A stretch of DNA of 64,000 bases from Pseudarthrobacter sulfonivorans. Its GTDB lineage: Bacteria; Actinomycetota; Actinomycetes; Actinomycetales; Micrococcaceae. The stretch spans positions 62,001 to 126,000 of the forward strand of contig NZ_JACXBW010000004.1 of the NCBI RefSeq assembly GCF_014712225.1, in the 5' to 3' direction. Each line of letters starts with the position of its first letter. Position 1 is the first letter of the stretch. The position numbers were made by a program, and so were the translations under genes. This document shows, one piece after another, positions 42,931 to 52,805 of this stretch. The notes beneath the pieces were generated by a model that saw only the letters and a list, made by a program, of their open reading frames with translations, was not told the DNA's origin and made no database searches.

Positions 42931-44032
42931 GGACCAGCAGGACCTTCCGGCCCGCGCAGCCGAAAGTGCCCACCCGCCAACGGGTGCACTGTCCGCTGAA
43001 CGGCTGGCCGCCAAAGCGCTCGAGGCCAAGCTGTTGGGCGGCGAACGCAAGCTGCGCCGCCGTGAGGTGGCTGCCGGGGCAGGGTTGTCGCTCCTGTCCG
43101 CGCGGAAGCTCTGGCGCGCGCTGGGCTTCCCGAACTTCGGAGACGAAGATGTTGCGTTCACCGAACGGGACCAGGCCGCGCTGTCCACGGTGGTGGACCT
43201 GGTCCGCTCCGGAGTCCTGACCGAAGAGGCCGCAATCTCGGTCACCCGAGCCATCGGCCAGATGACTGACCGGATGGTGGTTTGGCAGATCGAGGCCCTG
43301 GTTGAGGACATGGTCCACGAGCAGGGCGTGACGGACGCTGTGGCCCGCAAACGCCTGGTCAACGAAATGCCGGCGCTGCTCGACGCGCTGGAGCACATGC
43401 TTCTCTACTCGTGGCGGCGGCAGCTCAACGCCGGCATCCAACGGCTCGCCGTCCGCGCCGAAGCCGGACTGCAGGCGAGCGAAGAGGGCCGCGAAGGCGA
43501 CGAAGACGATGCGCCGCTGCCGCTGGCACGTGCCGTCGGGTTCGCCGACCTCGTGTCCTACACAAGCCTCTCCCGCCGGATGAACGAAAAGACCCTCGCC
43601 CGACTGGTCCAGCGCTTCGAGAACAAATGCGCTGAGATCATCTCCGTGGGCGGTGGCCGGCTGGTCAAGACCGTGGGCGACGAAGTCCTCTACATCGCCG
43701 AAACACCGGCAGCCGGGGCCGAAATCTCACTGGCACTGTCCCGGGCCTTCACCGAGGATGAGATCCTCCCTGAAGCGAGGGTGGCAATGGTCTGGGGCAG
43801 GATCCTCTCCCGGCTGGGTGACATTTACGGGCCCACGGTCAACCTGGCTGCCCGGCTCACCACCCTTGCTGATCCGGGGACGGTCCTGATTGACTCCATG
43901 ACGGCTTCGGCGCTGGATCATGACGAACGCTTTGTCCTGGTTCCGCAGCCCGCCGAAAACGTCCGCGGCTTCGGCGAAATCCACCCTGTGCTGTTGGCGC
44001 GCGGTGAAGGCAGGGGCCTGGTAGTCGACTAG
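42920..44032 (+). CDS. Class III adenylate cyclase with Rv1264-like N-terminal regulatory domain
   Basis: A 370-residue soluble cyclase making cAMP from ATP. The N-terminal ~190 residues (RKLRRREVAAGAGLSLLSAR, RAIGQMTDRMVVWQIEALVE) resemble the alpha-helical, pH-sensing autoinhibitory domain of mycobacterial Rv1264. The catalytic domain follows, with the first metal Asp in AVGFADLVSYTSLSRRM (near 210), the second in VKTVGDEVLYIAE (near 253), and the GPTVNLAARLTTLADPG dimer-interface segment. ATG 42920 overlaps the PH-protein stop and has GAAGG about seven bases upstream. Last gene of birA-PH-cyclase. Confidence 0.9.
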   Translation: MNDEDQQDLPARAAESAHPPTGALSAERLAAKALEAKLLGGERKLRRREVAAGAGLSLLSARKLWRALGFPNFGDEDVAFTERDQAALSTVVDLVRSGVLTEEAAISVTRAIGQMTDRMVVWQIEALVEDMVHEQGVTDAVARKRLVNEMPALLDALEHMLLYSWRRQLNAGIQRLAVRAEAGLQASEEGREGDEDDAPLPLARAVGFADLVSYTSLSRRMNEKTLARLVQRFENKCAEIISVGGGRLVKTVGDEVLYIAETPAAGAEISLALSRAFTEDEILPEARVAMVWGRILSRLGDIYGPTVNLAARLTTLADPGTVLIDSMTASALDHDERFVLVPQPAENVRGFGEIHPVLLARGEGRGLVVD

Positions 44033-44257
44033 CGTCAATCGCCTGCCTTGTGCCGACCCGCGGATTTATCCAGTTGTTGGCGTATCACGCTATAGTCGGA
44101 CGTTGTGGCCGCCCGCGTCCACTGCACAGGGGGAGCGCTACCCATCGCGACCCCAGCCCCGCTTCGGTAGGCTAACGCGGGAACAGAGAGCCCGGTACCG
44201 GGTCTTTGGACGGTGTGGCCGGGGGGCCGCGACAAATTTCAGGGGAATAGAAGAGCT

Positions 44258-47200
44258 GTGACAACTCTGCTGGGGAAGCTTGGTCTCAAGAGACGCCACA
44301 ACAAGATGGTCACCGGATCGGCTTTTGCTGCCGCGGGTGCCGTGCTGGTTGCCAGTGCGATCATCTATCCGGGGTTTAAGACCACTGAAGTGGAATTGAA
44401 CGACGGCGGGGTGTGGGTTGTCAGTAAGTCCAATAACGCCGTGGGCCGGCTGAATTATCCGTCGCGGGTGCTCGACGGTGCGGTGACCCCGGCGAGCACC
44501 ACCTTTGACATCCTGCAGAACGCCGGGAATGTGTTTGTGGATGATGCCACGGGTTCAACGCTGAACCAGGTCTCCCCTGCGAACATGCGCCTGGGCGGGG
44601 ACAAGCAGCTGCCTGGCTCCGCGGACGTAAGCTTTGGTGCCGGCGTGATCTCGGTGACGGATCCGGCCGCCGGAAAGGTCTGGGCCCTCTCGCCTTCCAC
44701 CGTGAATGGATTTGACCAGGAATCTTCCGAACCGGTGATGGTCGGTTCGGAGGGTCTGGTGTCCGCGGTCGGTGCCGATGACCGGGTGTACTCGGCGGAT
44801 CCGAAATCCGGCGTGGTCACCGTGACCGCCGTGGACGCCAACGGTGACGTGGTGGCCTCGGATACCAGCACCTGGGGTGAGCTTAAGGGTGCAGGTGATC
44901 TGCAGATCACGGTGGTGGGGGACAAACCGGTGGTGCTGGACGCTGCGGCGGGGAGCCTGTTCCTGCCCGGCGGCAAGCGGCTGCAGCTGGACAATGCGCG
45001 GGATGCGAAGCTGCAGCAGGGCGGTCCTGCGAGTGACTTTGTCGCCATCTCCACCCGGAAGGCGCTGCTGAAGCAGCCCCTCGACGGTTCCACTGCCAAA
45101 ACAGTGTCCTTCGACGGCGAGGGCGTGCCGGCTGCGCCGGTGCAGCTGGGCGGGTGCGTGCATGCGGCGTGGTCCGGGGCGAACAAGTATGTGCGTGACT
45201 GCACCAATGATGCCGACGATAAGAACGTGGACGTGCCCAAGGCAAGTGCGTCGCCGTCGTACGCGTTCCGGGTGAACCGGGACCTGGTGGTCCTGAACGA
45301 TGTGAACTCCGGGAACGTGTGGCTGGTGAACCAGAACATGCAGCTCGTGAACAACTGGGACGACGTTGTGCCGCCCAAGAACGAATCCGACGAGCAGGAC
45401 CAGGAATCGGCGGACAACAACACCATCAACGTCCTGCCGGACCGCACCAAACCCAACCGGCCGCCGGAAACAAAACCGGACGCCGTCGGTGTCCGTCCCG
45501 GCCGCACCACCATCCTCAGCGTCCTGGACAACGACTCCGATCCCGACGGCGACGTCCTGACCGCCGCCGTCGGCGACTCCGGACCCAAAGCCGGAACCCT
45601 CCAGAGCATTTACGGCGGCACGGCATTCCAGATCTCCGTGCCCGCTGACGCCAGGCCCGGCACCGAAACGTTCAACTACAACGCTGCCGACGGCCGGGGG
45701 CTTTCCGCCGGCGGACAGGTCACCCTCAACGTGGTGGGGGACGACGAAAACCGCCCCCCGGCCTTCAAACGCGGCGGTGACGCCACCACGATGCTCGTGG
45801 AACAGGGCAAGTCCGTCAGCCAGAACATCCTCACCGACTGGACCGATCCCGACGGTGACGACCTCGTCCTGATGGACGCCAAGGCAGACAACGACCAGGA
45901 CCAGGTCAAAGTCCGCCGCGACGGCCTGCTGACGTTCCAGGACTCCGGCGCCACCGCCGGAAAGAAGAACGTCGAAGTCACCATCTGGGACGGCCGCGCC
46001 ACGGTCACGGGAAAAGTCGTGATCAACGTCCAGCCGCCAGGTGCCCTCGCGCCGGTGGTCAACGCCGATCACGTCACTGCTGTGGTGGGGCAGGACCTGG
46101 TGATCTCACCCCTGAAGAACGACGTTGATCCCAACGGCGGTGCCCTCCGCCTGGCCCAGGTGGAGGCCAACGGTCCCGCCGAACTGGGTCCCGTCACCGA
46201 CGGCGGAACCTTCACGTTCCGCAGCACCACCCCCGGCCCGGTCTACCTGACCTACATCGCCAGCAACGGGCCGCAAAGCAGCCAGGGACTGATCCGCGTT
46301 GACGTGGAGTCCGGCAACGACGCCGGCGATCCCGTCGCCGTCCACGATGTTGCCTTGATGCCAACCGGCGGCAGCGTCCTCCTGGACCCGCTGGCGAATG
46401 ACTCGGACCCGTCCGGCGGCGTGCTGGTCCTGCAATCCGTGAAGCTTCCGGAGAACACCACAGCGTCCGTGAGCGTGATCGACCACAGCGTCCTGCGCAT
46501 CACCGATGTCTTGGGCACCAAGGAGCCCTTCCGCTTCGAATACACCATGTCCAACGGCAGGAAGTCGGCCACCGGCAGTGTCGCCGTGGTCCCGGTCCCG
46601 GCTCCCGCCGTCGTCGAAGCACCCCAGCCCAAACCCGACGAAGTAAACGTCCGGGTCAACGACGTCGTCACCATTCCGGTGCTGGAAAACGACACCCACC
46701 CGCAGGGCCAGCAACTGACCGTTGACCCCGTCCTGCCGCAGGCCGTGGATGAACTGGACGGCAAGAGTTTCGTCTCCGAAAACACCGTCCGGTTCATCGC
46801 CGGCGCCCAGCCCAAAACGGTCCGGGCCATCTATAACGCCGTGGACCCGCAGGGGCAGAAGAGCGCCGCTGCTGTCACCATCCACATCCTTCCGCTGGAA
46901 GGCGCCGAGAATTCCCGGCCGCAGCCCCGGAACCTCACCGCCCGGGTGGTGGCCGCCGGCACAGTGCGGATACCGGTACCCCTGGACGGAATCGATCCCG
47001 ACGGCGACTCCGTGCAGCTGACCGGCATTGACAGCACCCCGGCCATGGGAACCGCCACCGTGGGCAGCAACTTCATTGACTTCACCGCGGCCGGCGACGG
47101 CGCCGGAACCGACACGTTCCGCTATAAGGTGGTGGACCGGCAGGGCGCCGTCAACACCGGCACCGTGACGGTCGGCATCGCCCCGCGGGGCGAAACCAAC

Positions 47201-50200
47201 CAGAACCCCACCCCGGTCGATGACGAGGTGAAGGTCCGGCCGGGACGGCAGATCGCCGTCGACGCCACCGGCAACGACACTGACCCCGACGGCGACCTCA
47301 TCCGCATCCTCACGGACGGCATCGAGGCTGACCCCGCCCTCCAGGCCACCGTCAGCAAGACCAGCGGGCGCATCATTCTGCTGGCCCCCAACGCGGCCGG
47401 GACCGTCAACGTCCGCTACGCCATCGCCGATGACCGGGGGGCATCCGCCCAGGCCACCATCCGCGTGGTGGTCGACAACGAGGTTCCCCTGAAGGCGCCC
47501 ATTGCCCGCGACGACCGGGTGACGTCCGCCCAGGCCATGGGAAAGACTGCCGTGGACGTGCCCGTCCTCAAAAACGACGAAGATCCCGACGGCGTGGGTG
47601 AGAACCTCAAAATCAGCACCGAGGCCGTCACCGCACGCCCCGGGGCCGACGGCAACATGATCGTGGAGCTCACCGAACAGCCGCAGCTGATCCCGTACTT
47701 CGTCGAAGACGTGGACGGCCAAAAATCCACCGCCATCATTTGGGTGCCGGGCCTGGGGCAGCAGGTCCCCACCCTCGCCAAGGACGAGGTCATCGAGGTC
47801 ATCTCGGGGCAGTCCGTGAACGTTGACCTCAAGGACTGGGTGAAGGTCCGTGAGGGACGGTCACCCCGCCTGACCCAAACAGACCGAATCAAGCTCATCG
47901 GCTCGGACGGCAGCAACCCCGTTTCGGGCGACGGAACCTCGCTGAAGTACTCCGCCGGCGTGGACTATGTGGGGCCCGGCTCGCTGAGTTTTGAAGTGAC
48001 CGACGGCACCGCCGTTGACGATCCTGCAGGCCTGAAGTCCACCCTCAGCGTCCGCACGAAGGTGCTGCCGGACCCGAACCGCAACAACCCGCCCGAACTC
48101 CTGGGCGCGAAAGTTGAGGTTCCGAAGGGGGAGTCCGCCGACCTGGACCTGAGCCGGCTGACCTCGGACCCTGACCGTAACGACGTGGACAACATGAAGT
48201 ACGAACTGGTGGGCGGCAGCCCTGCCAGCTTCAATGCCCGCATGGACGGCAAGATCCTCAAGACCTCGGTGGACGGATCAACCGCCACCGGCACCTCGGG
48301 GGCCGTTCAGGTCAAGGCGACGGATCCGCGCGGACTGGAAGCGACCGCCACCTACCAGCTGTCCGTCATCGCCTCCAACCGGCCCAAACCGGTCGCCAAT
48401 GACGACCTCGAGCCCAACGCCGCCGCCGGTAAGCCGGTGACAGTCAGGGTCCTCGCCAACGACGCCAACCCCTTCCCTGAAACTGCATTGAAAATCATCG
48501 CCGCCACTGCCGAAACCGGCAGCGGCAATGTGGAGGTCTCCGGCGATGCAGTTACGGTGACCCCGGCACCGGGGTTCAGCGGGTCAATGGTGGTCTCCTA
48601 CACGGTGGCCGATAAAACGCAGGAAGCCTCGAGGCAGGCCACCGCCCGGATCCGGTTGACCGTCAAGGACAAGCCGTTGGCACCCACCACACCGCAGGCG
48701 CAGAGTGTCGGGGACCAGACGGCACTGCTGACGTGGAGCGCGCCCGCCGACCGCGGCTCACCGATCACCAAGTACACGGTGTACGGCGCCGGCTTCAGGC
48801 AGGACTGCCCGGCCAACACCTGCACGCTGACCGGACTGGTCAACAACACCAAGTACACGTTCGAGGTCACGGCCACCAACGAGTTCGGCGAGTCTGACCG
48901 CTCACCCGCCTCGGCGGAGGTCAGGCCGGACGTCAAACCGGACACGCCCCTGGCGCCGACGCTGAAGTTCGGCGACAAGCAGCTCGCGGTGAACTGGGTG
49001 GCCCCGGCCAGCAAGGGATCACCGGTCAAGTCGTACGACCTGGAGATTTCGCCGGCCCCGGCAGGCCAGAACGCCCAGGTCCAGAACCTGACCGCTGTCA
49101 GCTACGTCTGGAAGGGACTCCAGAACGGGGTGTCCTACAAGGTGCGTGTCCTGGCCCGGAATGACGCCAAGGAACCGTCCGAGTGGAGCGCGTATTCGGC
49201 AGCTGAAGTGCCTGCCGGCGTGCCGGCGACGCCGGCTGCCCCGTCAGCGACGGCGGCCCCTTCGGTGGGTCCCCAGAGCCAGCTTAAGGTGTCCTGGACG
49301 GCGCCGAACAACAACGGTGACGCAGTGTCCGCGTATACCCTGACCACCCTGAGGGGAGGGGCTGTAGTGTCATCCCAACAGGTCGCGGGCACCTCGCAGA
49401 ACGTCACGGTGGACAACTCCGAATCGGGCTACACCTTCACCGTGTCAGCCACCAACAAGGCGGGGACCTCCGGGACGAGCGCGCAATCCGCGGCCGTGCG
49501 TGCGGTGGGCAAGCCCGCCATGGTGGGAACGCCGTCGGCCACCCTCGTCGGCACCAACGCCGACGGCGGAAAGATCGATGTCCGGTTCACGCAGCTGACC
49601 GACGCGCAGCGTAACGGATCGACGGCAAACGAGATCTCGTACATGTACCGGCTGACCTCCGGCGGCGGCAGCGGAAGCATTCCTGCCGGCGGGGGAGTCG
49701 TGGCAGCCGCCAACGGCACCGACACCGCCGTCGTCGTCTGGGCCGTCTCGTCCCGCAGCTCAACGGCAGGTGACGCAAGCCCGGCATCAAACAGCGTCAA
49801 CCCCTACGGGCTCGCTTTCGCTCCGACCGTGACGGGAAGCGGCAGCGGCGGCGTCGGCGACAAGACGGTCTCCTGGAGCTGGAACCAGCCAAGCGGCAAC
49901 GGCCGCGCCGTAACCGGATACCAGTACAGCCTGGACAACGGCACGTGGCAGGACACCGGCCAGCGGTCCTTCTCCAAGAGCGTCGGCTACAGCGAAACCC
50001 ACACGCTGGAGGTCCGCGCGGTCAGCGCAAACCAGCCCGGCAGGATCGGCAGCGACACCTCCCGCAGCGGGGCCGCGCCGCCGCCGCCGGTCCCGACGTC
50101 GTGGTCTATCACCGCTACACCGGTGCGCAGCTGCACCGAGCCGGGATACGGAACAGACAGTTTCCGGCAGGGCAACCCGTCCTCCTGCGTCGGCGGAGGC

Positions 50201-50380
50201 AAGTGGATGCCCGCGAACCAGGCAGCTGATTCGGACTTCTACGTGGTCTGGTACAAGACCTCGGAGAATCCTTCCGGCATCTGGTACCACCTGACCAGCG
50301 GTGCCGCGTCAGGGAACTACGTCCGCAGCGATACCACCAACCACCCCGGCAACCCGCCAAACGGAATGCCCAAGCGCTAA
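44258..50380 (+). CDS. Giant membrane-anchored surface protein with Ig-like (cadherin-type) and fibronectin-III repeats
   Basis: A 2040-residue protein. A basic N-terminus (KLGLKRRHNK) and one helix near residues 17-40 anchor it. Residues ~40-370 form a repetitive beta, probably propeller-like, domain; then come about 11 Ig-like repeats marked by NDxDPDGDxL, for example VLDNDSDPDGDVLT, VLENDTHPQGQQLT and ATGNDTDPDGDLIR. Four to five fibronectin-III domains follow (LLTWSAPADRGSPITKYTVY, LKVSWTAPNNNGDAVSAYTL), then a small C-terminal Trp/Cys domain. It starts at GTG 44258. The 225 bp upstream hold a TATAGT -10-like element (44092-44097). MoxR follows after 68 bp without a terminator, so it heads the ten-gene cluster. 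Confidence 0.92.
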   Translation: MTTLLGKLGLKRRHNKMVTGSAFAAAGAVLVASAIIYPGFKTTEVELNDGGVWVVSKSNNAVGRLNYPSRVLDGAVTPASTTFDILQNAGNVFVDDATGSTLNQVSPANMRLGGDKQLPGSADVSFGAGVISVTDPAAGKVWALSPSTVNGFDQESSEPVMVGSEGLVSAVGADDRVYSADPKSGVVTVTAVDANGDVVASDTSTWGELKGAGDLQITVVGDKPVVLDAAAGSLFLPGGKRLQLDNARDAKLQQGGPASDFVAISTRKALLKQPLDGSTAKTVSFDGEGVPAAPVQLGGCVHAAWSGANKYVRDCTNDADDKNVDVPKASASPSYAFRVNRDLVVLNDVNSGNVWLVNQNMQLVNNWDDVVPPKNESDEQDQESADNNTINVLPDRTKPNRPPETKPDAVGVRPGRTTILSVLDNDSDPDGDVLTAAVGDSGPKAGTLQSIYGGTAFQISVPADARPGTETFNYNAADGRGLSAGGQVTLNVVGDDENRPPAFKRGGDATTMLVEQGKSVSQNILTDWTDPDGDDLVLMDAKADNDQDQVKVRRDGLLTFQDSGATAGKKNVEVTIWDGRATVTGKVVINVQPPGALAPVVNADHVTAVVGQDLVISPLKNDVDPNGGALRLAQVEANGPAELGPVTDGGTFTFRSTTPGPVYLTYIASNGPQSSQGLIRVDVESGNDAGDPVAVHDVALMPTGGSVLLDPLANDSDPSGGVLVLQSVKLPENTTASVSVIDHSVLRITDVLGTKEPFRFEYTMSNGRKSATGSVAVVPVPAPAVVEAPQPKPDEVNVRVNDVVTIPVLENDTHPQGQQLTVDPVLPQAVDELDGKSFVSENTVRFIAGAQPKTVRAIYNAVDPQGQKSAAAVTIHILPLEGAENSRPQPRNLTARVVAAGTVRIPVPLDGIDPDGDSVQLTGIDSTPAMGTATVGSNFIDFTAAGDGAGTDTFRYKVVDRQGAVNTGTVTVGIAPRGETNQNPTPVDDEVKVRPGRQIAVDATGNDTDPDGDLIRILTDGIEADPALQATVSKTSGRIILLAPNAAGTVNVRYAIADDRGASAQATIRVVVDNEVPLKAPIARDDRVTSAQAMGKTAVDVPVLKNDEDPDGVGENLKISTEAVTARPGADGNMIVELTEQPQLIPYFVEDVDGQKSTAIIWVPGLGQQVPTLAKDEVIEVISGQSVNVDLKDWVKVREGRSPRLTQTDRIKLIGSDGSNPVSGDGTSLKYSAGVDYVGPGSLSFEVTDGTAVDDPAGLKSTLSVRTKVLPDPNRNNPPELLGAKVEVPKGESADLDLSRLTSDPDRNDVDNMKYELVGGSPASFNARMDGKILKTSVDGSTATGTSGAVQVKATDPRGLEATATYQLSVIASNRPKPVANDDLEPNAAAGKPVTVRVLANDANPFPETALKIIAATAETGSGNVEVSGDAVTVTPAPGFSGSMVVSYTVADKTQEASRQATARIRLTVKDKPLAPTTPQAQSVGDQTALLTWSAPADRGSPITKYTVYGAGFRQDCPANTCTLTGLVNNTKYTFEVTATNEFGESDRSPASAEVRPDVKPDTPLAPTLKFGDKQLAVNWVAPASKGSPVKSYDLEISPAPAGQNAQVQNLTAVSYVWKGLQNGVSYKVRVLARNDAKEPSEWSAYSAAEVPAGVPATPAAPSATAAPSVGPQSQLKVSWTAPNNNGDAVSAYTLTTLRGGAVVSSQQVAGTSQNVTVDNSESGYTFTVSATNKAGTSGTSAQSAAVRAVGKPAMVGTPSATLVGTNADGGKIDVRFTQLTDAQRNGSTANEISYMYRLTSGGGSGSIPAGGGVVAAANGTDTAVVVWAVSSRSSTAGDASPASNSVNPYGLAFAPTVTGSGSGGVGDKTVSWSWNQPSGNGRAVTGYQYSLDNGTWQDTGQRSFSKSVGYSETHTLEVRAVSANQPGRIGSDTSRSGAAPPPPVPTSWSITATPVRSCTEPGYGTDSFRQGNPSSCVGGGKWMPANQAADSDFYVVWYKTSENPSGIWYHLTSGAASGNYVRSDTTNHPGNPPNGMPKR

Positions 50381-50448
50381 GCCGGACAGCCCCGCCCCCG
50401 GGGTTCGCCGCCATACGACTCCAGCACCACAAGCAAAGGACCCCTTTC

Positions 50449-51420
<972 letters not shown>

Positions 51421-51473
51421 CGCTCCCCGGCGCCTCAGATAAATCATCCTCCAGCGCGAACAAAGGTACCTCT

Positions 51474-52805
51474 ATGTCCAGCAGCACTCCGTTGATCCGG
51501 CTTGCTGAACGCCTCCGGGAACCCTTCCACCGGAACGGCAAACCCACCAGGCTGCATCCCTCCTCCGTTTGGGGTGAAGCCAGCAGCACGGCCGCCCTCG
51601 CCCTCACACCGGCGTGGGAGAAAGTCCGTGGACTGTGGCTGCGCTACGCATGGCCCGTCCTCTCGGTGGTCAGCGTCTTGGGCTGGTCAGTTCTTGCCGC
51701 TTCGATCCTGCTGTGGACCGCGGGGCAGGCCTTCGGCTGGCAGGAGGCAAAGGCTGCTGCCATCGCGGCGTTTGTCCTCTTCCTGATCGCCATCGGGTTC
51801 ATCCTGGGCAGGTCCTCGTACGGCGTGGTCCTGGATCTCGCCCGGACGCGGGTGGCAGTGGGGGACAGTGCCGTGGGAAGCATCGCCGCCTCCAACACCT
51901 CCACGCGCCCGCTGCTGCCGGCCGCACTGGAACTGCCGGTGGGCAACGCCACCGCTGTTTTCCACCTGCCCAGGATGAAACCCCGGCAGGTGCACGAGGA
52001 CCTGTTCACCATCCCCACGGCCCGCCGCGCCGTCATCGTGGTGGGGCCCGTCCGGTCTGTCAGGGCAGACCCGCTGCACCTGCTCCGCCGCCAGGTGATG
52101 TGGACCGGGCCGGAAGACCTCTTCGTCCACCCGCGCACGGTGGCCCTTGCCGGTTCCGCGGCCGGCTTCATCCGCGACCTTGAAGGCATGCCCACCACGG
52201 ATCTGTCCAGTGCCGACGTGTCCTTCCATGCGCTGCGCGACTATGTCCCGGGCGATGACCGGCGGCACATCCACTGGAAGACCACGGCGCGGACCAACAA
52301 GCTCATGGTGCGCCAGTTCGAAGAGACGCGGCGCGCCCACCTGGCCATCTCGCTTTCCATCAATACCGACGAATACGCCTCGGAGCAGGAATTCGAAATG
52401 GCCATTTCGGCGGCCGCGTCGATCGGACGGCAGGCCATCCGCGAGCAGCGCGAGCTCAATGTCCTCACCCAGAAGGGGCCGCTTCGCTGCGAAACCGGCC
52501 GCAACCTGCTGGACGACATGACCCGGATCGCCGGCGCACCCATGCGGCGCAACGCCGTCGACCTCGCCCGGACCCTGGCCGACACGGTGCCTAACGCTTC
52601 GGTGGTGTTTTTCGTCGTGGGCAGCCATGTGACGCCCGCGCAGCTCCGCTCGGCAGCGGCGTCCGTGCCGCCCGGTGTGCGGAGCCTGGCGGTCCGGCTC
52701 CAGATCGGGGCAGCCCCCGGCCGCGCCAATATTGCCGACCTGACAGTGCTGACGCTCGGCGACCTCGCCGACCTGGCCATCGTCCTCAGAAAGGCAGCCG
52801 CATGA
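51474..52805 (+). CDS. DUF58 membrane protein, MoxR partner
   Basis: A 443-residue protein. The N-terminal ~60 hydrophilic residues precede two helices (WPVLSVVSVLGWSVLAASIL and IAAFVLFLIAIGFILG). A beta-rich domain follows, then the DUF58 hallmark ALRDYVPGDDRRHIHWKTTA near residue 260 and a vWA-like C-terminal part (NASVVFFVVGSH). DUF58 proteins are coupled to MoxR ATPases throughout bacteria, mechanism unknown. The TGA overlaps the ATG of the next gene (ATGA). ATG 51474 has AAAGGTACC upstream. Confidence 0.92.
   Translation: MSSSTPLIRLAERLREPFHRNGKPTRLHPSSVWGEASSTAALALTPAWEKVRGLWLRYAWPVLSVVSVLGWSVLAASILLWTAGQAFGWQEAKAAAIAAFVLFLIAIGFILGRSSYGVVLDLARTRVAVGDSAVGSIAASNTSTRPLLPAALELPVGNATAVFHLPRMKPRQVHEDLFTIPTARRAVIVVGPVRSVRADPLHLLRRQVMWTGPEDLFVHPRTVALAGSAAGFIRDLEGMPTTDLSSADVSFHALRDYVPGDDRRHIHWKTTARTNKLMVRQFEETRRAHLAISLSINTDEYASEQEFEMAISAAASIGRQAIREQRELNVLTQKGPLRCETGRNLLDDMTRIAGAPMRRNAVDLARTLADTVPNASVVFFVVGSHVTPAQLRSAAASVPPGVRSLAVRLQIGAAPGRANIADLTVLTLGDLADLAIVLRKAAA

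Noticed and set aside
46106..47722. A 538-codon minus-strand frame inside the Ig/FN-III gene
   Set aside because: It is an antisense shadow of repetitive GC-rich coding DNA; no start signal or domain.
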